Shown here one piece after another: positions 11,051-21,800 of a stretch of DNA of 64,000 nucleotides. Within the stretch, counting starts at the first letter, position 1. Each line of letters opens with the position of its first letter. The translations under genes were made by a program, and so were the position numbers. This stretch comes from Asterias amurensis (Eukaryota > Echinodermata > Asteroidea > Forcipulatida > Asteriidae). The notes under the pieces are model-generated. The model was not told the DNA's origin and made no database searches. It saw only the letters and a list, made by a program, of their open reading frames with translations. The stretch lies in contig NC_092656.1 of assembly GCF_032118995.1 (NCBI RefSeq), forward strand, positions 19,178,965 through 19,242,964. Direction: 5' to 3'.

Positions 11051-11846
11051 TTAAAGCTTGGATGGATGGTTTTGAGCACCCTTCAGCTCCAAACTGTCCA
11101 TGTATTTAAACAAAGTCTTGGTGTATTCTTCTGGGTATTTCTGAAGCCCTCCAGCGTGAGGTGCATCGTCCCAAGCCTTGAGATGCGCAAGTTGTCCAGT
11201 GCGGTCGGCCCAGCACCTGACGAAGTCTTCCATGGTTTTAGTTTTACACATTGGATCAACAGCCGAGTAGAACACCAAGAGAGGAGTTTGAAATGGATTC
11301 TTATACATAGCTTCTTTGGCCTCGTTCATTACTCTCTGAGTATACTTGTACGTCAGTAGATAGTACACATGAGCTACAGAGAATATTAACTGCTGCATCA
11401 ACCAACGACTTGAGAGGATGTGTGCCACGCCCTTCACCCTGTCCCATGGTCCCTCAATGATCATGCTATCGAAGACGTGCCCAACGATGCGGTCTTGAAG
11501 CTCGCCGATTTCCTTACTGTTCTCTGCAAGCATCTGAGATAGTAGGATGGAGTACACTACTGAACCGATAGAGAAAGCATGCACGATGATGGGTGATGCT
11601 GCCACGTCTGTATGAGTCAGGAGAATATGAATGATTTCCCTGGCGATGACTTTGGCACTGCTCGGCCAGTAGTAGTAGGATGACTTGGGGAAGAGGGTCA
11701 AGACATTGTAGCCCCTTCTGGCGTAGAGTTGCCTGTAGCGTTCAACTGCTTTCTCGGTGCATGTCATCCATGGCATCAGAAGAACCAGTGGTGTTTCAGC
11801 ATCTTCAAGTGAGAGTTGGAAACTATTAAAGAAACTGTTCAAGAAA
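11051..11846 (-). CDS. TMEM53-like DUF829 alpha/beta-hydrolase, last exon
   Basis: The 3'-terminal exon encodes about 265 residues. The acceptor is GTACAG|TTTC at 11847-11849, and the frame closes upstream at a TAG, so a 5' exon supplies the start. Features matching TMEM53/DUF829 are an early strand PLVLLMPWM, the nucleophile-elbow region IVHAFSIGSVVY, a hydrophobic helix around WLMQQLIFSVAHVYYLLTY, a late Asp in VFYSAVDPMCK and a His in DDAPHAGGLQKYPEEY. Human TMEM53 (277 aa) is a nuclear-envelope protein of unclear catalytic activity. A possible first exon at 12302-12362 starts MEAADVIDVS and ends at a GTAAGT donor, but its phase does not join directly to this exon. A middle exon is therefore missing, or that candidate is wrong. 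Confidence 0.82.
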
Positions 11847-11857
11847 CTGTACAGACT

Positions 11858-12300
11858 CTAGAAAGGCTTGGTCGGAATTAGACGGGAGAAGGGTGACAGG
11901 GAGCCAGACCACTTCTGAATCTGAATCTGAATTACATGTACATAGTCAGCAAAGCATGCTATGGAAACATATAACACCAACTTGTTGAAGAAGCCAATTA
12001 AGAAATTTAAGTTTAAGACATGGGAGCAGGTAGGGACTGAAAACCCCAATCCATCCAAGGCTCTGGTCCAGGGCATCGAACCAGGGTCCGTAGAGGTGAA
12101 TGGCAGGGACAGAAATCACTGAATTATCCCGACTGGCTGCCCAGAATCAAGGACTCAGAAACTGACTTTATTCCTGGTCAATCAGTACAAAGGGAAACCG
12201 ATCAGAAATGAATGTTTGTTTTATAGAGGTACATTAGTTAATGATGTTTACCTAGTCAGTTTCCCTGGTGGTTTATTACCTTACATTTTTGGTATACTTA
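11858..12300. other. Intron or upstream sequence of the TMEM53-like gene, with a tRNA-SINE-like piece
   Basis: Sequence around 12040-12145 (GCATCGAACCAGGGTCCG...GACTGGCTGCCCAG) looks like an inverted tRNA-SINE head. The remainder is anonymous. No exon with a matching phase could be defended. Confidence 0.35.
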
Positions 12301-12301
12301 C

Positions 12302-12362
12302 GTGTTTTGTATTTATGTAATCTTAGAGAAGGAGACACATCTATGACGTCAGCAGCTTCCAT
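12302..12362 (-). other. Candidate 5' exon of the TMEM53-like gene
   Basis: An ATG at 12362 opens 20 codons (MEAADVIDVSPSLRLHKYKT) ending at a good donor, C|GTAAGT. It is upstream of and co-directional with the hydrolase exon. It leaves one base of a split codon, whereas the known exon needs two, so an unseen exon would be required between them. Low confidence. Confidence 0.25.
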
Positions 12363-12539
12363 ACTGATTCAAGGAACCTAAAATCAGCAACCAATTCAAA
12401 ATTTACCACAAGTTCATGTAACAAATTGGTTATTTTTCAAAGAGTTGCAGGATTTTTAATGGGATTTGTCTATGTTTGGCAATTGAAACCCACTGTTTTA
12501 TTTATTTTGATCCTTTTCTTATAGATGTAGATACCATAA

Positions 12540-13360
12540 AACTAACCTGTGCAAAATTTCATTTCAAAAGGTGGTAGTGTTTTTGAGATATCGCTGAATA
12601 TCTGCAGGAAGAATAATCTACAATTTGCAATACACAATCTAAGAAGCGTTACTGTCAGTAATGCTTCCCAGATTCAATTTTGGTGGATAACAAGATATAT
12701 CTTTTTCTACAACCAGTACTTTGAAGTGACAAGTTTCTCAAAATGCATTGTACTCTCCAAAGCTGTGTAAAAAAATAAAACTTAAAAAAAGAAATTGTAG
12801 GAGCTAAATAAATCTGCTCATCTGAAGCACAGTTCCATTCTTTTTGATACAAGTTTAAGTACAATACTAAACACACATGTTTTTATAGTTTTCATTTTAC
12901 ATAAACAGTTATCATTAATACGATGTTTAAAAAAATGATTGCTAAGTCTACTTACAGAAATGATTATGATGACTCTGCTTTTGTTCTTCGTCTTTGTTTG
13001 ACGGTGATCATTCTGAATACACCATCTCACAAGGTAAGGTTAAGTTATCATAATATATTCATGCTGCAGATTTTATTTGTATTGTTGGAAATGGATTATC
13101 ATCCGATTCAGGAACGCACGACCGGTGTGTTTGCAGAATAGCTCACGCCATCCCTGGTCAAAGTACGTTTGGAGGGGGGGGGGGGTGTATGTGACAGAAC
13201 ATTTCAAGGACTAGACCAAATCAGTTTGACCATTAATATCTTTTGTCCACAGTAATTGAAAATATAATAGTGTGTGAAGAGATCAATGCCCACTGAGTGG
13301 GACCTTTGGAATCTTTTTAATATGTTTTAAAAAAAATGTTTCTGATGTAATAGGCTCAAT
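12540..13360. other. Repeat relic and anonymous spacer
   Basis: 12540-12775 is the uninterrupted relative of the repeat at 9650-10320. 12776-13360 is AT-rich, with a G run at about 13173-13184, and holds no supported gene. Confidence 0.45.
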
Positions 13361-13369
13361 TTGATTAAA

Positions 13370-14950
13370 ATTCTGGACTTGCCCAATGTGATTTGTTTGA
13401 CTTCTGACCCATACTTTGATAAAAACGATGGACTTATCCACCCCCTTGTGGTTTTTTTCATGTTTGACCCATATTTTGATAAAAATGCTGGACTTACCCC
13501 TTGTGATTTTTTTCATTTTTGACCCATATTTTGATCAAAATGCTGGACTTACCCCTTGTGGTTTTTTTTCATTTTTGACCCATATTTTGATAAAAATGCT
13601 GGACTTACCCCTTGTGATTTTTTTCATTTTTGTCCCATATTTTGATAAAAATGCTGGACTTACCCCTTGTGATTTTTTTCATTTTGGACCCATATTTTGA
13701 TGAAAAAGCTGGACTTACCCCTTGTGATTTTTTCATGTTTGACCCATATTTTGATAAAAATGCTGGACTTACCCCTTGTGATTTTTTTCATTTTTGACCC
13801 ATATTTTGATAAAAATGCTGGACTTACCCCTTGTGATTTTTTCATGTTTGACCCATATTTTGATCAAAATGCTGGACTTACCCCTTGTGATTTTTTTCAT
13901 TTTTGACCCATATTTTGATAAAAATGCTGGACTTACCCCTTGTGATTTTTTTCATTTTTGTCCCATATTTTGATAAAAATGCTGGACTTACCCCTTGTGA
14001 TTTTTTTCATTTTTGACCCATATTTTGATAAAAATGCTGGACTTACCCCTTGTGATATTTTTCATTTTTGACCCATATTTTTATAAAAATGCCCCTTGTG
14101 ATTTTTTTTTCGTTTTTGTCCCATATTTTGATAAAAATGCTGGACTTACCCCTTGTGATTTTTTCATGTTTGACCCATATTTTGATAAAAATGCTGGACT
14201 TACCCCTTGTGATTTTTTTCATTTTTGACCCATATTTTGATAAAAATGCTGGACTTACCCCTTGTGATTTTTTTCATTTTTGACCCCTATTTTGATAAAA
14301 ATGCTGGACAAACCCCTTGTGATATTTTTAATTTTTGACCCATATTTGATAAAAACGCTGGACTTACCCCCTTGTGATTTTTTTCATTTTGGACCCATAT
14401 TTTGATGAAAATGCTGGACTTACCCCTTGTGGTTGAGTTCATTTTTGACCCATATTTTGATAAAAATGCTGGACTTACCCCTTGTGATTTTTTCATGTTT
14501 GACCCATATTTTGATAAAAATGCTGGATTTACCCCTTGTGATTTTTTTCATTTTTGACCCATATTTTGATAAAAATGCTGGACTTACCCCTTGTGATTTT
14601 TTCATGTTTGACCCATATTTTGATAAAAATGCTGGACTTACCCCTTGTGATTTTTTTCATTTTTGACCCATATTTTGATAAAAATGCTGGACTTACCCCT
14701 TGTGATTTTTTTCATTTTTGACCCCTATTTTGATAAAAATGCTAGACGAACCCCTTGTGATATTTTTAATTTTTGACCCATATTTGATAAAAACGCTGGA
14801 CTTACCCCCTTGTGATTTTTTTCTTTTTGGACCCATATTTTGATGAAAATGCTGGACTTACCCCTTGTGGTTGAGTTCATTTTTGACCCCTATTTTGATA
14901 AAAATGCTGGACGAACCCCTTGTGATATTTTTCATTTTTGACCCTTATTT
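13370..14950. repeat. 55-bp minisatellite, about 29 copies
   Basis: A tandem array whose unit reads GACCCATATTTTGATAAAAA, then TGCTGGACTTACCCCTTGTG, then ATTTTTTTCATTTTT. T-run length variation makes units of 54-56 bp. Variant units (CATGTTTGACCC, TTTTTGTCCC, CCCTATTTTGAT, GGTTGAGTTC) recur in the same order, which shows multi-unit duplication blocks, for example 14280-14470 against 14700-14890. Frames through the array are open by chance and are not coding. Confidence 0.95.
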
Positions 14951-15479
14951 TGAAGGAAAAAAAACATGTATTTTGGGGTTATAAATAGAGACAAAATAAG
15001 TTAACAGATCAAAGAAATACACGAAATCATGGCAGATTTAAAATTTACAGAATGTTGCATTGAATTTTAATTGTGATTAAAAAATATATATCATGGTGCT
15101 GTTGAACAAAACATTCTAGACCAAAGATCTGAATTTGTTTTAATATCCCTTCTAGTGGAATGTTGAATACATTAACTTCCTGTTAGATATCTGAATTTGG
15201 AATTGCAAAATGAATTACAAACACAAAATACAACTTTTAAAGATGAAGTACTCTACAGAAAAATAATTAAAAATACACAATTTCTGTTTAGCTTACCTAC
15301 AAAAAAAGGTGGCTCTGTTCCATTAAACAAGCTTAGATTTATCTTAGCATAAACAAGAAAAATAGGCCTATGTTGTAGTTTAGTACTACCAGCCAATTTA
15401 TAAAGTACTGCAGAGTACTATGTAGTAGAGTAATGTAGTACTAAAGCACAAGTACTAAGGCAATAGAGTACTTGTGCAG
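14951..15479. other. AT-rich spacer between two tandem arrays
   Basis: No gene or recognised repeat. Near 15380-15475 the AGTACT words typical of the next array begin in degenerate form. Confidence 0.4.
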
Positions 15480-15829
15480 GTGGCCTAGTACCGAGTATTC
15501 TGATATCCGAGTACCGATTCCCCTGCCGAGTACCAAGTACTCGGATCTCAATGTATGAGTACCAGTACCAGTTTCCGAGTACCAAATACTCTGATATCTG
15601 AGTACCGAGTCCAACAGCCGAGTACCAAGTACTCGGATCTCAATGTATGAGTACCAGTACCAGTTTCCGAGTACCAAATACTCTGATATCTGAGTACCGA
15701 GTCCAACAGCCGAGTACCAAGTACTTGGATCTCAATGTATGAGTACCAGTACCAGTTTCCGAGTACCAAATACTCTGATATCTGAGTACCGAGTCCAACA
15801 GCCGAGTACCAAGTACTTGGATCTCTGAG
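15480..15829. repeat. 92-bp tandem repeat rich in GAGTACC, about 3.8 copies
   Basis: Period of exactly 92 bp, measured from the GGATCTCAATGTATG phase marks at 15541, 15633 and 15725, with a fourth mark at 15817. Each unit holds several GAGTACC or GGTACTC words and ends in CTCTGATATCTGAGTACC. Non-coding. Confidence 0.92.
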
Positions 15830-15859
15830 TGACCCTAAGAGTCACATGTCTGTTACATT

Positions 15860-16011
15860 GGGTGCGTTCGTTTAGCTTCCCTGGGTCTACCCCGGTGCGT
15901 GGCGTTTTTTTTTTCCAGGATGATCGTGGGTAATTTTCTGCACACGCTCGTCCTGGGGGAAAAAAACGCCACACGTCGGGGTCGACCCAGGGAAGCTAAA
16001 CGAATACACCC
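15860..16011. mobile_element. Palindromic MITE, CCCTGGGTCGACCC family (copy 1)
   Basis: About 152 bp with arms GGGTGCGTTCGTTTAGCTTC and the inverse GAAGCTAAACGAATACACCC. The inner arms, CCAGGA and TCCTGG, flank the ATGATCGTGGGTAATTTTC centre. A second copy is at 32264-32415. Confidence 0.82.
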
Positions 16012-16134
16012 ATTACAAGTTGTACATATAAAATGAATTTCCTTTGATTTCATTTACAAATAAAGCTAGTGTATAAAAAATGATATAAAGTTGCATTTAT
16101 GAAATATTAGCATGGAACATTAATGTGACTGAAC

Positions 16135-16400
16135 TCTAAGTGGCAGTTGACTTACCAGGTAAATTTCCATAGACCTTTTCGCAAATACTCGGTGCAAGCA
16201 GCAATTAGGTGTGGAATGAGGTGCATGCTGGTCTAGCTAGTGATCAGGTTTAATTACTAGCTAGACCAGCATGCACCTCATTCAACAATTTGCGCGTGCG
16301 CAATGGGTATTTGCGAAAAGGTCTATTGTTTAGTTCTGAGCATGTGCACATTTCCAAAGAACAATGAATTTACCTGATAAGTCTGCTGCCACCTAGCATT
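16135..16400. mobile_element. CTAGGTGGCAG element with a nested palindrome
   Basis: The outer ends, GTGGCAGTTGACTTACCAGG and TAAGTCTGCTGCCACCTAG, match the host at 49929-50170. The interior at 16169-16326 is a different foldback with arms ATAGACCTTTTCGCAAATAC and GTATTTGCGAAAAGGTCTAT. That foldback has its own inner hairpin (GGTGCATGCTGGTCTAGCTAG and inverse). At 49929 the same outer element carries an unrelated palindrome instead. Confidence 0.7.
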
Positions 16401-16810
16401 CCAAAGATCTCCTACTGTATGCAATGTTCTTTTGTCATTCCGCATTGTGTTGACTCAGTTTGGAGAAAGGAATATTTCTAGTACTCAAACAAAAAATACA
16501 TTTAATTTGAATCCCTCACAATCGATTTTGCATGTAACTCCAAGGATAATTAAGAAAGACACTGTGGTGAAGTGTAAAAACATACACCTTTGTAATTGCA
16601 AAAATCACTTTGATATTTACAAACACAAACAACTGTTTTTCAGTTTTCCATAGTGATATTTATTTTTTTTCAAAGAGGAAATCAGCTGATTCTCTGAAAA
16701 GTTTCAAGCCTTGGTTCAGGAAAATCTGCTAGAAATGAAAACATATCTTGATACGAATTGGTTAAACCGAGGCATGCATTTTACAACAATTTAATTAGGA
16801 TATAGATCTC

Positions 16811-17198
16811 TTTAAAGGCAGTGGACACTATTGGTAATTGTCAAAGACTAGCCTACACAGTTGGTGTATCTCAACATATGCATTAAATAATAAACCTGTG
16901 AAAATTTGAGCCCAATCAGTCATCAAAGTTGCGAGATAATAATGAAAGAAGAAAACACCCTTGTCACACGAAGTTGTGTGCGTTTAGATGGTTGATTTTG
17001 AGTCCTCAAGTTCTAAACCTGAGGTCTCGAAATAAAATTCGTGGAAAATTACTTCTTTTTTGAAAACTATGTCACTTTAGAGGGAGCCGATTCTCACAAT
17101 GTTTTATACCACCAACTTCTCCCCATTACTCGTTACCAAGTAAGGTTTTGTGCTAATAATTATTTTGAGTAATTACCAATAGTGTCCACTGCCTTTAA
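16811..17198 (-). mobile_element. TTAA-type MITE family A (copy 3)
   Basis: Full-length copy in the opposite orientation to the one at 4128. It starts TTTAAAGGCAGTGGACAC, continues with GGTAATTGTCAAAG, and ends GTGTCCACTGCCTTTAA. Confidence 0.88.
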
Positions 17199-18064
17199 AA
17201 AACAAAACAAAATTGTAGCAGAAGACAGTCAGTGTGAGTAATAAACAAACTGATTAAAATAAGATTAAAATACAAATCTTATTCAAGTAAGTAACATTTG
17301 CAAGTACACTATAAAAATTATCAATTACTTTGAACTGAATTTTAAAAAATGATAAAATCTGTAAAAAATAACTGTAAAAAACGTGGCACTTTGTTTATTT
17401 ATTTATTTATTTTGTTTATCTGAATATAAAATATTTTGTATCAAAATAATGTGGCAAGGATTGATCAGAAGTACGTGTCTATATAAAAAAGTTACTGATA
17501 TAAAAAATTATATGAAATATTAACATGGAAGAGTTTGAAAACTTTGAATGTTTTTTTTAATTTTTACAGATTATAGGATTATATATTTTTTTTACACTAA
17601 AGTTGAGCTGCTTATTATAGATTTATATAATTTGTTTAATGTAAAATATTGGCAATTGATCTTTTAAAGAGGCAAAAAGGATGTTTGTCAGGAGTGATGG
17701 AGGAGAGGTTAAGTTTTTGCCTCATCACTTGATTTAAATTGAGATTTTCTTTAGTCAAGAAAATCTAAATGAACAAAATTCTAGTTTGCTGAAATGGTTA
17801 TCCAAACTGGAATACAAAAGTACTTTCTGTACCAAAACCTGTTAATCTGACCATAGTTGGGTCAACTAACAACTAACTTAGTCTCTGAAGGGTCAACCAT
17901 ACCACAAAGCAGGGGTAGAGTTTCCCAGGTATTTACAAGGGTTAAATAATCATGTGTGAATAGTTTTCCTGTGCCCAGTGTGAAGGGTGATTAGAATCCC
18001 TAGGTTGTACTGTTATCAGTTACTGTTCGATTAAATCAACCATAATTAGCAGTCCAACTTACTG
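17199..18064. other. AT-rich spacer downstream of the receptor PTP gene
   Basis: Non-coding, with A- and T-rich runs. The minus-strand PTP transcript must terminate somewhere here or within the adjoining minisatellite. No poly(A) site was assigned with confidence. Confidence 0.4.
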
Positions 18065-18795
18065 AACGGTGACTGGGTAGCTTAGCACTGTAGCTAAACG
18101 GTGACTGGGTAGCTTAGCACTGTAGCTAAACGGTGACTGGGTAGCTTAGCACTGTAGCTAAACGGTGACTGGGTAGCTTAGCACTGTAGCTAAACGGTGA
18201 CTGGGTAGCTTAGCACTGTAGCTAAACGGTGACTGGGTAGCTTAGCACTGTAGCTAAACGGTGACTGGGTAGCTTAGCACTGTAGCTAAACGGTGACTGG
18301 GTAGCTTAGCACTGTAGCTAAACGGTGACTGGGTAGCTTAGCACTGTAGCTAAACGGTGACGTGGTAGCTTAGCACTGTAGCTAAATGGTGACTGGGTAG
18401 CTTAGCACTGTAGCTAAACGGTGACTGGGTAGCTTAGCACTGTAGCTAAACGGTGACTGGGTAGCTTAGCACTGTAGCTAAACGGTGACTGGGTAGCTTA
18501 GCACTGTAGCTAAACGGTGACTGGGTAGCTTAGCACTGTAGCTAAACGGTGACTGGGTAGCTTAGCACTGTAGCTAAACGGTGACTGGGTAGCTTAGCAC
18601 TGTAGCTAAACGGTGACTGGGTAGCTTAGCACTGTAGCTAAACGGTGACGTGGTAGCTTAGCACTGTAGCTAAATGGTGACTGGGTAGCTTAGCACTGTA
18701 GCTAAACGGTGACGTGGTAGCTTAGCACTGTAGCTAAATGGTGACTGGGTAGCTTAGCACTGTCGCTAAACGGTGACTGGGAAGCTTAGCACTCA
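18065..18795. repeat. 32-bp minisatellite, about 23 copies, adjoining the PTP stop codon
   Basis: The unit is AACGGTGACTGGGTAGCTTA then GCACTGTAGCTA, 32 bp, very homogeneous. Variant units with GACGTGGTAG followed by AATGGT occur at 18359, 18647 and 18711. These spacings are 288 and 64 bp (9 and 2 units), so a multi-unit segment was copied. The array ends only about 15 bp past the stop codon of the minus-strand PTP gene, so it probably lies in that gene's 3' UTR. Each unit has an AGCTACAGTGCTAAGCT near-dyad. Confidence 0.95.
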
Positions 18796-18808
18796 ACGAA
18801 CGCAACCT

Positions 18809-21800
18809 CTAACACAAGCTGATGTCTGCATCAATGTTAGCAGTCAAACCGCGAGTGAGCATGACGGAATACTCGTACAACACCTGTGAATCAACAGAGA
18901 AAGAAATCAGCAAATTGGAGGTAGGGTCATACAATTCCAACTACTCCAAAAATTAATGACCGTAAAAAAACTTACAATTTGTTTTTACCCTTACACCAAT
19001 GCGTATTCAGTAATTTAGAAAAAAACACAACTCTACTCACATATGGCCCTAGCAAAGAATCGAACCAGGGCACAGTGAGGTCAAAGGTTACGGTAAGGCC
19101 ATCTCCGAATTAGTGGCTACAGCTAGGGCTACAGCTAGGGCTACAGCTATATTACTGCACCATCATGCGTTTGGGTACAGCATGTCCTTAGCAACACCCT
19201 TAGCAACAGCCGTAGCCAGAGCTGTACACGCTAAATCGGATAAAGCCTTAAGCCCGGTTTATACTTCCTTGGAATGCGAATGCGAAGCGAATTTGACGTA
19301 AATTTGACGTCACAACCCTCCTTTCGCAGCGATATTCGCAGGTGAGCTGGTCAAAGTTGAACTGCTGCGAATTATTTGTTGCGAATTTGTGACGTCAACA
19401 TTCGTATCGCATTCGCATTCGCAGGAAGTATGAACCGGGCTTCAGTCTTCTTGCAGGCAAGTCCTACCTTATAAATGAAAGCATAATGTTCCCTCAGTAG
19501 CACTGCGGCCCCTCTGTCATGTCTGATGCTACAAACAATAGATGGTACATCCACGGTACACAGGTCCTCTAAGCTACGCATACCACTGTCCATGGCGAGT
19601 AGGGTACCAGTCCTACCACAGCCGTCACTGAACAAAAGAATAAGCAAATAAACTGGGTCAATAGCTGGCTACTTTGCTGAGACAGTTAACTCTGTTATTT
19701 ATTTCAATTCAAAGGGAACAAAATTGGAGGGCCAAAGTTTAACCAAAAAAAATTAGATCTTAACCATCACCACCAGGCACTAGGTGAGGTTTGGGTAGCA
19801 CCATGTGTAAATTCTCTTTTGAGTTGTGTTGGTTCTGAGAAAAACCGGTGGATTACAACTCAACGTTTTGATCAGTATGCTCTGATCATATAGGACAAGT
19901 AGTGGTACTTCCGACGTCCATGTGTGGGCAGATTTGCCTTCATTTGCCGCCAGTGTCCCTCAATCTTGTTTGTGTGTGACCCAAACTCGTTCACAAACTC
20001 CTTGGAATGGTTGACGGTTTCATGTGTCTAACCGTGTTTGTCCAAGTTAACGTAAGCTTTCCAGCAGGCGGAAATTATAGTTGTGCCGGGAGCAATCCAG
20101 TCCTTAATGATGGGTTAGAGCGAATCCTAAGTACGTGTTTCTACAGTCACAATGAAGCATTTCCTAGATTCCTCTTCGATGCCCCCAAACACCCATTGCC
20201 CCTCCACATAATGTCCCTTGTAATATTTTCTCTTGCCGATTTTGCTCTGGTCAATCTGGCCGCGCTTTCCTTCAACACCAATTTGCTCCTTCCCCAGATT
20301 GAACATGACGTACGACGACAACCTCAACAGGTGTTTGTACGGAGACCAATACAGATACAGATACAGACTTCCTCACACGTCTCGCGGCAAAACATGTCCC
20401 AACAGACCCCCGTGTGCTCTCCCAGCTGTAATTGTTGCTGTATTTGTTTCTGACAAAGGTCACAGCACCACCAATAAGTGAACTTCAAAACTTCCTCTAT
20501 TGCAAGATTACTGTTGGGAAAACCAACTTGCTCCTGATGGATTTCTCGCATCAATGTTTCTTGCCAGGCCTCCTTCTTCGGCACTCCCATTTCATTTTGT
20601 CCAGTCTGTCACTGCACTCGATGTGTTCTCCACCTCTCATAACTATTGAACAAGAACAACCAACCTACAGAATCAGATCGTAGAGGCGGCGCATTTATGC
20701 GAACATACCAACAGCAACTTTCTGAAGTCATGAATTTTTGTACTGACTTGAATCAGCTCCACCAAGTCTATTAAAATGCCGAACAGTGGAAACAAAAACT
20801 TGACACAGACGTCACCATGATGATGATGCTTACCTACAATGGGCTACGATAGGACCGTAGGATTCTTGTACAGTCTGTCTAACTTGTAGTAAGAATGATA
20901 TCATAACTGCACTGCTAGCTGGAACATCAGACGTCGGCCATTGCGTAAACCAAAAGTGGGTGATTGGACGACACAGATTCTTCTGTTGAGGGGCAACAAA
21001 ATAAATACAGGCTATGATTCAAGTAATTTCAGAAATATTGTATATTACCCTCGTATATTTGGTTTGCGGTAACGTATCTGTTAACTTCACTAGCACAGAG
21101 TGAATTTCTCTTTGGTCTTAACGTTTTGAATAGCTTGCTCTAGTCATCGCGAGGAGATTGAAGAGTGTGAGACACATTGATCGATTTATAGGGGTTCAGG
21201 AGCTTAACTTCATAGACCTGCAAAGCATAAAATATTGATTATACATTTTCTGCTAAGTAACAAGGAGCTGGATACCAGTCATAAATTGTACATGAGACAT
21301 GGTACTTTGGCTGGACATCTTGTTCTAGTAAGCATAATTATTTCTGGCTTAGCTACCTTTTGTGCTAAAGCAGCTCTATGAAATCGAGCCCAGATTGGTT
21401 CGCTGATTTTGAACTTCATCTAAGTATCTTACCTGGATATTCTTAACAAGGAGTGTTGACATACAGTAGTTCTCAGTCAAGATACATCCTTGTCTCATCA
21501 CCAAGATGTCACCGTAGAGCTGAGCTGCTTGGATGCCTTCCTCCCTCGGCCAGTACCACGGACACACCTGATGATAATCAATTAAGTACTTTAAAATACA
21601 GGTGCTTCAAAGCACTGACCAATAACCCTCTAATATACTGGTGCCAGAGACTGCCAGAGGAAAGGCCCAGGCACAGCAAAACTATCAACAACAAAAAACT
21701 GAATCTGAATCAACTTTGAGTTAAGCCATATCCGAATTAGCAGTGGCTACAGTTTCAACTGTTACTAAGGGTGTTGCTATAAGGACATGCTAAACATCAA

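Noticed and set aside
13416-14666. Series of frames encoding repeated DPYFDKNAGLTPCDFF peptides
   Set aside because: They follow the 55-bp minisatellite; varying unit length breaks the frame repeatedly and no start or splice structure exists.
18065-18795. CRISPR-like regular repeats
   Set aside because: The units are contiguous with no unique spacers, in a eukaryotic context; this is a minisatellite.
19372-19467. Extension of the P-loop exon through VGLACKKTEARFILPANANA
   Set aside because: This reads into a foldback repeat. Splicing at TATAAG|GTAGGA to the exon at 18883 gives FIYKVLYEYSVML, matching the PTP C-terminal helix.
20007-20481. Plus-strand 148- and 82-codon frames
   Set aside because: Antisense to the Merlin-type transposase relic, whose protein matches are on the minus strand.
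21150-21222. Extra PTP exon (VYEVKLLNPYKSINVSH) after an apparent acceptor at 21223
   Set aside because: Joining 21433 directly to 20982 gives exactly the spacing expected between the LKN-Q strand and the WPD region; the candidate runs into a stop and has no usable in-phase donor.
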